DNA from: Salinimicrobium sp035607535
Lineage (GTDB): Bacteria; Bacteroidota; Bacteroidia; Flavobacteriales; Flavobacteriaceae
Assembly: GCF_035607535.1 (NCBI RefSeq)
Contig: NZ_JAYDZX010000017.1
Coordinates: 363,465 to 427,464, forward strand
DNA length: 64,000 nt
Reading direction: 5' to 3'
Positions 52,511-61,078 of the stretch are shown here, one piece after another (positions within the stretch are counted from its first letter, which is position 1; each line of letters starts with the position of its first letter). The translations under genes and the position numbers were made by a program. The notes beneath the pieces are model-generated. The model was given only the letters and a program-made list of their open reading frames with translations. It was not told the origin of the DNA and made no database searches.

Positions 52511-54073
52511 ATGATCCTGATCATTCATGAAAGCGCTCAAAAGGTATTTCAAATTCTTCGAAATGAAGATGAGATCGCTGTACATAGTAACGATCTGAAT
52601 TCAGAATTGATCAGACTTGCTCGTAAATATCCCAAAGAACTTATTCTCTGGGTAGAGAAAAAATATCAGGTTCATTTTAATATTTCAAGTCTTGGAAAGA
52701 TCTTTCATCATGACCTGATGATGTGTTCCTTTGCCGTGGAGAATCAGTATTTACCTGAAACTATTGGCTACATTGATCAATGGCCATTTGTTAACCCTGA
52801 TTATAAGGTATCCTATCCAACCTGGAGAATGAGCACAGATATGGGGGGGATAAAAGGCAGAACCCTCCTTTCTTTTGAATCTGTGTTCCGGAAAAATTAT
52901 GACTTCGGATATAACCTGAATTCCATCGCCAAACTGGGACAACAAAACGGACTGTTTTGTTATTCAGAACCTCGATTATTGCAGGATCTACAACAGGCAG
53001 GAAAGCTAAATTATCTTTCTGGTTCCAAGGAACTATTTCGCTTTGTCAGGCAGCACTATAAATGGCCATGGGTGTTTATCCTAAGCTTCTGTTTTTATAA
53101 ATATGAATCAACACTGCCTTTTTGGGATCTAATAAGGTCATTTATTAGTTCGAAACATTTCAGAAAGAATTTCGAACTAGATACTGATAATATAAACTCA
53201 GAAAAATTTAAGGAAAAAACAGGGGATACTATAGATGTAGTGATCCCAACCCTGGGAAGGCCAGAGCACCTGAGACAGGTTTTGGCCGATCTTTCAGCTC
53301 AAACCCATCTTCCGAAGAGGGTGATAGTAGTGGAACAAAATCCTGATCCTTTTTCAAAAACTGATCTTCCCGAAATCAGGAAAATGCAGTGGCCTTTTGA
53401 AATGAAACATATATTTACCCATGTAATGGGGGCTTGTAATGCCCGGAACATAGGCCTAGATCACGTTACTTCTGAATGGACTTTCTTATCAGATGATGAC
53501 CAGAGAATAGAACCTGGTTTTTTAAGCTCTGTACTAAAGGAAATTAAAAAATTGGGAGCTCCCGGCGTAACTACGTCATATTTACAGCCAGATGAAAACA
53601 AAAAACTCAGTAAAGTAAAGCAATGGGGGACTTTTGGAGCAGGTAACAGTATTATCTCTTCAAAATTTGCATCCTTAGTGCGATTTGATACATCCATGGA
53701 ATTCGGTTATGGGGAGGACAAGGATTTTGGAATGCAACTTAGAAAAGTAGGTTGTGATATTATTTATCACCCGGGCCTGGAGATCTCTCATTTAAAGGCT
53801 CCCGTTGGAGGATTTAGAAACAAGGAAAAAAAGCCCTGGGAAGAAAGGGCGCTTTTGCCTAAACCTTCCCCTACCTTGATGGCCTACGCGAAAAAATATT
53901 TTTCAGAAGAGCAATTATCAGGTTTTAAAGTAGAGCTCTTTCTAAGATATTATCCTAAACAGGAGATCAAAAACCCATGGACCTATATTAAAACAATGAG
54001 AAGAAGGTGGAAAGAAAGTGAAAAATGGGCGCAGCTTCTGGAAGAAAAAAAGAGCAGGCCGGTAAAAGTATGA
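52511..54073 (+). CDS. glycosyltransferase family 2 with large N-terminal domain
   Basis: A 520-residue protein. Residues 241-470 are a GT2 domain (IDVVIPTLGRPEHLRQVLAD, KRVIVVEQNPDP, GACNARNIGLDHVTSEWTFL, then SDDDQRIEPGF with the DxD, and EFGYGEDKDFGMQLRKVG). The first 240 residues do not match a family I recognise. They open with HESAQKVFQIL and carry a YIDQWPFVNPDYKVSYPTWR block. The last 50 residues are basic. Its stop overlaps the start of the asparagine-synthase-like gene (ATGA), so they are coupled. Confidence 0.8.
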   Translation: MILIIHESAQKVFQILRNEDEIAVHSNDLNSELIRLARKYPKELILWVEKKYQVHFNISSLGKIFHHDLMMCSFAVENQYLPETIGYIDQWPFVNPDYKVSYPTWRMSTDMGGIKGRTLLSFESVFRKNYDFGYNLNSIAKLGQQNGLFCYSEPRLLQDLQQAGKLNYLSGSKELFRFVRQHYKWPWVFILSFCFYKYESTLPFWDLIRSFISSKHFRKNFELDTDNINSEKFKEKTGDTIDVVIPTLGRPEHLRQVLADLSAQTHLPKRVIVVEQNPDPFSKTDLPEIRKMQWPFEMKHIFTHVMGACNARNIGLDHVTSEWTFLSDDDQRIEPGFLSSVLKEIKKLGAPGVTTSYLQPDENKKLSKVKQWGTFGAGNSIISSKFASLVRFDTSMEFGYGEDKDFGMQLRKVGCDIIYHPGLEISHLKAPVGGFRNKEKKPWEERALLPKPSPTLMAYAKKYFSEEQLSGFKVELFLRYYPKQEIKNPWTYIKTMRRRWKESEKWAQLLEEKKSRPVKV

Positions 54074-55950
54074 AATTCGTTCTAAGTAATAGAGAATTAA
54101 AGGCTTCATGTAAGCTGACCGAAAGTGGGACTTTTCACCGTATAAAATACTTGCATCTGTATGTTGAAAATGCTCAGTTGCCTGAAGAGGTAAATGGATG
54201 CCATCTTTTAAATGACGGTTATCTGAGGGATCTGGATAAACCTGTAAAAGATCTGCAAGGACAAAGAAAAGGGGTTATTGAAGGTATTAAAAGTGGATGG
54301 CCCTTGCCTAAAAATATTACCGGTTCTTTTTCCGCATTACTGATAGATAAAAGTTCTGAACAGATCACTATCTGTACCGATCAGGTCAATTTATACCCCC
54401 TGTATTATATAAAAACTGAAGAAGAATTTATTATTACCAATAGTGTAATTCTTGCTGGAACCTTTAGTGATCTGGAATTCGATAAAGCCGGGATCGTGCA
54501 GCGAACCCTGGGGCCTGAATACTCGAATATTGGGTCCAGGACAATTCTGAAGGCATGTAAGAGGCTATTGCCGGGAGAACGTCGTCAGTATTCCTTTAGA
54601 GGGGAATTACTTTCGGTAGAATATGACGATACACTTTTTAAAGATAATTCGGAAGAGGACCCCTCTCCAAAGGAGTATTGGAAAGCTTATAAAAGGGAAG
54701 TTGGATATTGTCTTAATACTTCTGAAAAAGTCAATATGGCCCTTAGCGGGGGCATAGACAGCAGGATCGCCTTTGGAGCCATTCCTAATGACAAAGAAAT
54801 TACCTGTTATACTTTCGGAAGTCCTCAAAATTATGAATCTAAAATCGCTTCCAGGCTGGCTCGCCTGAAAAAAGCCGGGTTTGTGGCCTGCTATAAGCCT
54901 GAGCTTTATTTTCCCAGCCCGAAACTGCTTAAAAAATACACTTTTGAAACAGAAGGTCTGGAACTATGTAGCTGGCTTGAAATAACCGAATCGGTTAGCA
55001 AAAAAACAAAAGAGCCAATGCTTTTAGGGGAATTGTGCGAAGCCTTACCCGCGAGAAAGATCTCTGCCTTCTCTTCAAAGCAATTTCGAAAAGAGAATTT
55101 CTTCAAGCACTATGTTTTTAATAAAGACTATCATTTTACGCCGGCCACTTCGGAAAATTTTGAATCCTGGAAGAAGGAGGTGTTCAGAAGGTTTAAAATT
55201 TATTATCACGAAAAGAATCTTTCAAAGTTCGATTTTGACCTGGATCAAAGCGAACTTATCGACTCCCTGAAAAACGACCTGGATGAGATATTTACCAGGA
55301 TCGAGGCTCACAAGCTTCCTTATGCAGAGCTGTATGACGAATTGTTTTCCTGGTACACTTATACCCGGATGCGGCTCTCCAAACAGTTGTTGACCACCAA
55401 CGCTAAATTTGATGCGTACTCTCCGGCCATGTCCCTTCAAATGCTGCGAATGACCAGTAGCATACATCCTAACCGGCGTTTGAATTACAGGTTTATTAAG
55501 AGACTGTTCAAGGAGAATAAGGACCTAAGGAGATTCTATAAGGTGCCTACTAACCAGGCTCCCTTGATCCCTCAAACCTTTCCTGACCTTGTGAAGTTCG
55601 GGATGTGGGGCTTTAGATCTGTCATGGATCAGTTTTTTATCAAGAGATTGATGCAGTCAAGAGACATTACCAAAAAGTATCGCTGGTTCCCGTCCATAAA
55701 CTGGGCGAAGGTTTACCAGGTTCCCCAAATGGAAGAACACCTTAGAGGATACTTTAAACGGAATCACCTTGGGAAAGCTATTTTCCAGAATATCTTTCAG
55801 CAGGCGGTACAGAGAAAAGAGCTGAAACAATGGCCGTTTGCAAACTGGAATATCATTAATGTTTCTAGTTTGAATGCTGAATTAGACCTGATCAACACCA
55901 TGAGAAAAAAGCCGGAGTCAGCTATCAAAACCGGAGAGAATACCAGATGA
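54070..55950 (+). CDS. asparagine synthase-related protein lacking the N-terminal cysteine
   Basis: A 626-residue protein with an ATP-pyrophosphatase domain: PP-loop ALSGGIDSRIAF (about 224-235), then TCYTFGSPQNYESKIA. Upstream is a glutaminase-like domain remnant (GSFSALLIDKSSEQITICTD, YPLYYI), but the protein starts MKFVLSNRELKASCK, not MCG. The catalytic Cys2 of class II glutamine amidotransferases is therefore absent. It may use another nitrogen source or perform a different ATP-dependent ligation. The ATG at 54070 is chosen over an in-frame ATG at 54025 because it gives the ATGA overlap with the GT2 gene. Confidence 0.82.
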   Translation: MKFVLSNRELKASCKLTESGTFHRIKYLHLYVENAQLPEEVNGCHLLNDGYLRDLDKPVKDLQGQRKGVIEGIKSGWPLPKNITGSFSALLIDKSSEQITICTDQVNLYPLYYIKTEEEFIITNSVILAGTFSDLEFDKAGIVQRTLGPEYSNIGSRTILKACKRLLPGERRQYSFRGELLSVEYDDTLFKDNSEEDPSPKEYWKAYKREVGYCLNTSEKVNMALSGGIDSRIAFGAIPNDKEITCYTFGSPQNYESKIASRLARLKKAGFVACYKPELYFPSPKLLKKYTFETEGLELCSWLEITESVSKKTKEPMLLGELCEALPARKISAFSSKQFRKENFFKHYVFNKDYHFTPATSENFESWKKEVFRRFKIYYHEKNLSKFDFDLDQSELIDSLKNDLDEIFTRIEAHKLPYAELYDELFSWYTYTRMRLSKQLLTTNAKFDAYSPAMSLQMLRMTSSIHPNRRLNYRFIKRLFKENKDLRRFYKVPTNQAPLIPQTFPDLVKFGMWGFRSVMDQFFIKRLMQSRDITKKYRWFPSINWAKVYQVPQMEEHLRGYFKRNHLGKAIFQNIFQQAVQRKELKQWPFANWNIINVSSLNAELDLINTMRKKPESAIKTGENTR

Positions 55951-56936
55951 ATTTTAGCCTTGTAATATGTACCTACAAAAGGCCGGAACCGCTGTTGAAG
56001 CTGCTAAGATCTGTAAATGATCAAACTTTATATCCCAGCGAGATTCTGGTAGTGGATGGTTCGCCTGACTCTAAAACTGAAGCGGCAATTGGTCAGAACT
56101 CCTTTAAGAATTTAAAATATTTCCGGGTTGATGAAGGGGATCGCGGGCTCACCCGGCAACGTAATTTCGGAATTTCAAAGGTAGCTCAGGAATCTGAAAT
56201 CATTTGTTTCCTTGATGATGATACGGCACTAAAAAAAGACTTTTTTAAAAATCTTTTGAATACATACCAGGAATACCCTGAAGCTTTAGGCGTTGCGGGG
56301 TATATAATCAGCGACGTAAATTGGGAAGAGAGAGAACCATTTTATGATGAATACGGAATTGATGGTTTTTCAAGGAAACTGGGTAGCAGAAATGTTTTGC
56401 GAAAGAAATTCGGGCTATTGAGTGATCAGCTGCCGGGAATGATGCCTGCTTTCTCGAATGGATTTTCAACCGGGTTTTATCCTCCTACGGGAAAGATCTA
56501 TCCGGTGGAATTTTTCATGGGGGGAGTGGCTTCCTACCGGAAAGAACTTTTTGAAAAGATAAAATTTTCATCTCATTTTGAAGGTTACGGGCTTTATGAA
56601 GACATGGATTTTTGCTTAAGGGCTTCGCGGATTGGTCAACTGTATCTCAATACTTCGGCTCAGTTATATCATTATCACGAGGAATCGGGCAGGCCTAATC
56701 GTTATAATTACGGAAAAATGGTAATTAGGAACGGCTGGTATGTATGGAGGGTGAAATATCCCTCTCCCGGACTGGAAGCCAGGTTGAAGTGGCATGCCAC
56801 TGCTTTATTGCTAACTTTGGTGCGTATGGGAAATACTATTACCACTAACGAAAGACAGGAAGCCTTTACAGAAAGCCTGGGAAGGATTGCAGGGTGGTGG
56901 AGTCTTATATTTAATAAACCCCCACATGAAGCCTGA
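55947..56936 (+). CDS. glycosyltransferase family 2 protein
   Basis: A 329-residue GT2 enzyme: FSLVICTYKRPEPLLKLLRS, EILVVDGSPDSKTEA, DRGLTRQRNFGISKVAQES, then CFLDDDTALKKDFF (DxD) and GVASYRKELFEKIKFSSHFE with the later GYGLYEDMDFCLRAS base region. A C-terminal stretch resembling an amphipathic helix follows. Its end overlaps the next methyltransferase by 11 bp. Confidence 0.9.
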   Translation: MNFSLVICTYKRPEPLLKLLRSVNDQTLYPSEILVVDGSPDSKTEAAIGQNSFKNLKYFRVDEGDRGLTRQRNFGISKVAQESEIICFLDDDTALKKDFFKNLLNTYQEYPEALGVAGYIISDVNWEEREPFYDEYGIDGFSRKLGSRNVLRKKFGLLSDQLPGMMPAFSNGFSTGFYPPTGKIYPVEFFMGGVASYRKELFEKIKFSSHFEGYGLYEDMDFCLRASRIGQLYLNTSAQLYHYHEESGRPNRYNYGKMVIRNGWYVWRVKYPSPGLEARLKWHATALLLTLVRMGNTITTNERQEAFTESLGRIAGWWSLIFNKPPHEA

Positions 56937-57732
56937 GGAACGAATAGCCATCAATAAACGCCAGGAAGAATTCTATGACAGAAAGCATAAGAACCTGCCC
57001 ACCCGTATCTGGTCCTATTTCAGGAACGGTTTACTAAACCGGATGAAAAAGGGTATAGGTGTAGAAAGGGATATTTACGAGCTTCACAAAACCTGGTTTG
57101 GTGATCTTTCCGAAAAAAAAGTTTTGGATCTGGGATGTTATATGGGTAACAGCTTAAGCCTTTACTTGGCAGAAAACTCTAAAAGTTACCTGGGGATCGA
57201 TCTTAGTGGAAAGGGAATCAGACATCTAAATCAACGCTTGAAAACTGTAGACGGAGCCAGGGCAGAGGTAATGGATTTTCTTTCAGAGGAATTTACCGAA
57301 AAGGATTTTGACCTCATTTACGCCTATGGCGTGTTGCATCACTTCAGGAATGTGGATGAACTGATCTTACGCCTTAATGAAAAATTGAAACCGGGTGGTG
57401 TGATAGTTAGTCACGATCCTTTGGAGACCAGTATTCCAATAAAAACATTGCGGGTTCTTTATCGCCCTTTTCAGAGTGATAAGGATTGGGAATGGCCTTT
57501 TTCCAGGAAGACCTATTACCAGTTTGAGAGTGGGTTTCAAATTATGGATCGAAAAGCGGTGCTGGGAAAAACAAAATGGACTTTTTTAATCAATATGCTG
57601 CCAATATCGGAAGAGAAGAAACTTCAGAAGGCGAAAAACTGGCACAGGGAAGATTGGGAGAAATCTGGTTTAAATGATGATTATATGTTCAGCTGTATGC
57701 ACCTCAGTATGCTGATGCAAAAGAGGGATTGA
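56926..57732 (+). CDS. class I SAM-dependent methyltransferase
   Basis: A 268-residue methyltransferase with motif I KKVLDLGCYMGNSLSLYLAE, then YLGIDLSGKGIRHLNQRL, FDLIYAYGVLHHFRNVDEL and LKPGGVIVSHDPLE. The start at 56926 (MKPEERIAINKRQ) is preferred to an in-frame ATG at 56887 that would reach far into the GT2 gene. It is followed by another methyltransferase with a coupled TTG start. Confidence 0.88.
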   Translation: MKPEERIAINKRQEEFYDRKHKNLPTRIWSYFRNGLLNRMKKGIGVERDIYELHKTWFGDLSEKKVLDLGCYMGNSLSLYLAENSKSYLGIDLSGKGIRHLNQRLKTVDGARAEVMDFLSEEFTEKDFDLIYAYGVLHHFRNVDELILRLNEKLKPGGVIVSHDPLETSIPIKTLRVLYRPFQSDKDWEWPFSRKTYYQFESGFQIMDRKAVLGKTKWTFLINMLPISEEKKLQKAKNWHREDWEKSGLNDDYMFSCMHLSMLMQKRD

Positions 57733-58577
57733 ATAAAAAATATGAAGTACCTTTTATGATAGAAGTATTTGAGACTTGTAAGTATTGTGGGGAAAATATC
57801 CAACTGGTCAATACTAAGCATGACCTTGTTCAATGCGAAAGTTGTGAACTAATTTTTTCGAGGAAAAAATTCTCCCAGCAGGAATTTAGTGAAATTTATG
57901 ACCGATTATATAACGACAAAAATCCTAAATATAAAGCTCATTCGATTATTGAATATGAGCAGCTTAAAAAAGGAATCGTAAAGGTCGGATACAATCGGCA
58001 AAGGCTAGTCAAAAAATACATCAGGGATAATTCGAACATTTTAGAGATTGGTTCAGGGATCGGGTTGATGGGATGTTTTATTCAGCAAACTTTTCCGAAC
58101 AGCTCTTTTACAGGAGTTGAGATAGATAAAAAGGTAAATGAGAAGGCCAGATCTTTTGGTCTTAATGTACATCAGGGAGATTTTAGTATTATAAAAGATC
58201 TGGATGGCAATTTTGATGTTATACTTATGTGGGAGGTACTGGAACATATTCAGGATATGGAACAATGTTTAAGTTTAATCAAGAGAAAACTTAAGTCGGG
58301 AGGTCTATTTATCTTTTCAGTCCCCAATTATGATAAGCGATTAAACTATAATTCTCCCGGAGATACTATTTTTCAGGATGGACCTCCCATTCATTTGAAT
58401 TTCTTCAAAAAGAAAGCTATTCGTAAAATTTTTGATTCTGAAGATTTTGAGGTTGTGAGCCTTGAAAAGAAGAAATTACCATATTTTAATTTTAAATCAT
58501 TTTCATCCATGTTCCTGAAGGTGTTAACGGGGAAATATGAAGGTCCTACCTTATTTTGTGTGATCAGAAAAAAATGA
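57729..58577 (+). CDS. class I SAM methyltransferase with N-terminal zinc ribbon
   Basis: A 282-residue methyltransferase. A zinc-ribbon precedes the core: CKYCG (about residues 17-21) and CESCELIF (about 36-43). Motif I is NILEIGSGIGLMGCFIQQ, followed by FTGVEIDKKVNEKA, FDVILMWEVLEHIQDMEQ and LKSGGLFIFSVPNYD. The start is the TTG at 57729 (TTGA overlap) or an ATG at 57756; both keep the ribbon. This type is common among C-methyltransferases and O-antigen methyltransferases. Confidence 0.87.
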   Translation: MNKKYEVPFMIEVFETCKYCGENIQLVNTKHDLVQCESCELIFSRKKFSQQEFSEIYDRLYNDKNPKYKAHSIIEYEQLKKGIVKVGYNRQRLVKKYIRDNSNILEIGSGIGLMGCFIQQTFPNSSFTGVEIDKKVNEKARSFGLNVHQGDFSIIKDLDGNFDVILMWEVLEHIQDMEQCLSLIKRKLKSGGLFIFSVPNYDKRLNYNSPGDTIFQDGPPIHLNFFKKKAIRKIFDSEDFEVVSLEKKKLPYFNFKSFSSMFLKVLTGKYEGPTLFCVIRKK

Positions 58578-59812
58578 CGAAAAATTTTCTTGTTCTTACT
58601 CATGTGATCCACCATTCCGGCGGTGGTAAGTTAATGGCCTATGCACCTTATGTAAGGGAAATGAACATGTGGTTCAAAAATGTAGGTAAAACAACTGTTG
58701 TCGCTCCCTTTTCTGGTAAGGGGACTTTTGCAAAAGAGGAAATTTATGAGACAGCCTCTCCCGACTTTAAAACCATTCCTTCCTTCGACCTTTTATCTTT
58801 AAAGAACTCTTTAAAGGCTGTTTTCAATATTCCTGTTATCGCCATTAGAATATTTCAGGAAATGAGCAGGGCAGATTATCTGCATCTTCGCTGTCCCGGG
58901 AATGTTGGGCTTATCGCCTGTTTTTGTCAGCTGTTTTTTCCGAAGAAACCTAAATCCGCTAAATACGCCGGGAACTGGGATCCGGAGGCTGACCAACCCT
59001 GGTCCTACAAGCTTCAGAAATGGATTTTGAAAAATTCTTTTTTGACCCGTAATATGGCAGTTCTGGTTTATGGCGACTGGCCGAGGCAAACAGCAAATGT
59101 CAGACCCTTTTTTACCGCCAGTTTTTCGGAAAATGAAATTAAAGAGGTGAGGAAAAAAACCTTTGCTGAACCCTTTACATTTTTATTCGTGGGAAACCTG
59201 GTAGCGGGGAAACAAGCGATCGAAGCCATCCGACTCATAAAGGAACTGATTGAAGATGGTTCACCTGGGACACTGGAAATCTACGGCGATGGACCTGAAA
59301 GAGAGAAGCTAGAAGATTTTTGTAAGGCTAATGAACTAATAGATATGGTTAGCTTTAAAGGGAACAAGTCTTTGGAAGAACTTAAAGAAGCCTACCAGAG
59401 AGCACACTTTGTTATCCTCCCATCCCGATCTGAAGGTTGGCCCAAGGCTGTTGCAGAGGGGATGTTTTTTGGCTGTATTCCCATTGCTTCCCGCGTGAGC
59501 TGTGTGCCTTGGATGCTCGATTATGGTAAACGTGGAGTATTGTTGCAAAATATAAGTCAGGGCCAACAGATAATAGTCAACGGCTCAAAACAGTGGGCAG
59601 TGGGCAGTGGGCAATGGGCAGAGGATCTGGAGAAAATTTCTATGTTGATGAACGATCCGGAGGAAATGCAACGAATGTCCAAAGCTGCGAAGGAATGGAG
59701 TCAGCAGTACACCTTAGAAAAATTCGAAGCAGCAATTCAGGGCCTTCTAGGCAAGCAACAACAAACAACAGACAACAAACCAAATAGTGCGCGTATTACA
59801 ACTCATAGATAG
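58574..59812 (+). CDS. glycosyltransferase family 4 with repeat insert
   Basis: A 412-residue GT-B enzyme. FLVLTHVIHHSGGGKLMAYA opens the acceptor domain. The donor domain has FTFLFVGNLVAGKQAIEAIR, LEIYGDGPEREKLEDF and LPSRSEGWPKAVAEGMFFGC with an E-x7-E-type site. Heptamer repeats (59593-59620) sit inside the gene and encode KQWAVGSGQWAEDLE. The last 20 codons (GKQQQTTDNKPNSARITTHR) are heptamer-derived as well, so the real C-terminus was probably altered. It overlaps the next gene by 26 bp. The ATG at 58574 lies on the previous stop (ATGA). Confidence 0.85.
   Translation: MTKNFLVLTHVIHHSGGGKLMAYAPYVREMNMWFKNVGKTTVVAPFSGKGTFAKEEIYETASPDFKTIPSFDLLSLKNSLKAVFNIPVIAIRIFQEMSRADYLHLRCPGNVGLIACFCQLFFPKKPKSAKYAGNWDPEADQPWSYKLQKWILKNSFLTRNMAVLVYGDWPRQTANVRPFFTASFSENEIKEVRKKTFAEPFTFLFVGNLVAGKQAIEAIRLIKELIEDGSPGTLEIYGDGPEREKLEDFCKANELIDMVSFKGNKSLEELKEAYQRAHFVILPSRSEGWPKAVAEGMFFGCIPIASRVSCVPWMLDYGKRGVLLQNISQGQQIIVNGSKQWAVGSGQWAEDLEKISMLMNDPEEMQRMSKAAKEWSQQYTLEKFEAAIQGLLGKQQQTTDNKPNSARITTHR
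59593..59620 (+). repeat. heptamers inside a GT4 gene
   Basis: Three exact GTGGGCA units and one ATGGGCA, preceded by degenerate 7-bp words (CCAACAG, ATAATAG, TCAACGG) from about 59561. A second array, GCAACAA, CAAACAA, CAGACAA, CAAACCA, lies at 59756-59783 just before the next start. Confidence 0.85.
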
Positions 59813-60866
59813 TTTGCAACCTGGTGGGGCAGAACGCATGGCAGTGAATTATGCTAATGCATTTTCTAAGCGAATACCGGGATCTTATCTTTGTTGTACT
59901 CGTAAAGAAGGTTTGTTAAAAGCTGAAATTTCTCCTGAAGTTGGCTATTTGTTTCTGGACAAGAAGAATACTTTAGACTTAAAAGCTTTACTGAAATTGC
60001 GAAAATTTGTTATAAAGAATGAAATCCACCTGTTTCAGGCACATAGCAGTTCGTGGTTTCTTGCCTTAATGGTTAAGCTCAGTATTCCTAAACTGAAAAT
60101 CGTATGGCATGATCATTACGGTAGAAATCTGAATAAGAGGCGAAAAAAAATTTTAAGAATTGCCTCCCGGTTTTTTGAAGGGATTATTACAGTTAATGCT
60201 GCTTTAAAGGAATGGGCGGAGAAAAATCTAAATTCGAAGGAGGTTCGATTCTTTAGAAATTTTCTGCCTGATGCTCAAAATAGAGTGCCGGTTCAGCTCT
60301 CTTCTTTAAAGGGACAGCAGGATAGTTTTAAAATTCTTTGCCTGGCAAACCTGCGTCCCCAAAAGGATCACCTTAATTTGCTAAAGGCTTTTGAAACGAT
60401 TGAAAAAGTCTATTCTCAGGCCTCCCTACACCTGGTGGGAAAAGATAAGGAAGACAATTATTCTATCGAATTAAAGACTTTTGTAAGGCGAACTCATCTT
60501 GAGGAAAAAGTGTTTTTTTACGGCGAAACACAAAATGTAAAGGAGCTGTTATTGCAGGCAGACCTTGGTGTTCTATCATCAGCGTCAGAAGGCTTGCCTC
60601 TGGCACTGCTGGAATATGGAAGGGCGGGATTACCTGTAGTCTGCACTACGGTAGGAGAATGCCCTGAGGTGTTGGGGAAAGAAGGGTTATTAGTCCCGCC
60701 TGCCGACCCTAAGGTGCTCTCAGAAGCTATTCTGCATTATATTGACCATACCGGAAAAAGAAAAGAGGCCGCTGAAAATTTACAGAAAAAAATTTTGGAG
60801 GAGTATTCGGAAAGAACAATTTTTCCAGAAGTTGAAAATTTTTTCAGGATATTACTGCAAGAATAA
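59787..60866 (+). CDS. glycosyltransferase family 4 protein
   Basis: A 359-residue GT-B enzyme with GTG start, MRVLQLIDSLQPGGAERMAV, the classic PGGAER loop. KLKIVWHDHYGRN, FKILCLANLRPQKDHLNLLK, ASLHLVGKDKEDN and SSASEGLPLALLEYGRAGLPV with the E-x7-E motif are all present. It is complete and normal in length. It overlaps the preceding gene by 26 bp because that gene runs on through a heptamer array. Confidence 0.93.
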   Translation: MRVLQLIDSLQPGGAERMAVNYANAFSKRIPGSYLCCTRKEGLLKAEISPEVGYLFLDKKNTLDLKALLKLRKFVIKNEIHLFQAHSSSWFLALMVKLSIPKLKIVWHDHYGRNLNKRRKKILRIASRFFEGIITVNAALKEWAEKNLNSKEVRFFRNFLPDAQNRVPVQLSSLKGQQDSFKILCLANLRPQKDHLNLLKAFETIEKVYSQASLHLVGKDKEDNYSIELKTFVRRTHLEEKVFFYGETQNVKELLLQADLGVLSSASEGLPLALLEYGRAGLPVVCTTVGECPEVLGKEGLLVPPADPKVLSEAILHYIDHTGKRKEAAENLQKKILEEYSERTIFPEVENFFRILLQE

Positions 60867-61078
60867 AAACGTTTGAAGGATATTGAACCTGTTTAATAAA
60901 ATAGATTAATATTAACAGTTTTTTCCATAACCGATATATCCGGCTCCTATTATTACACATAGGAATCGCATTTCTTGTTTACCTGCAGGAGTCACTTTCG
61001 GGCCTTTATTTTATTGGAGCCTTTGGATATTTTCTTTTCACCACCATACAAAATGAAAATCGAAGTAATGAGGCTTTA
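60867..61078 (+). other. unassigned 5' extension of the Wzy-like gene
   Basis: No ATG, but the frame of the Wzy-like gene is open from 60905 and encodes two more membrane helices (RLLLLHIGIAFLVYLQESLS, then GLYFIGAFGYFLFTTI). A TTG at 60883 gives a plausible N-terminus (MNLFNKID) in another frame and stops at 60907. The true start or a one-base frameshift probably lies here. Confidence 0.55.
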
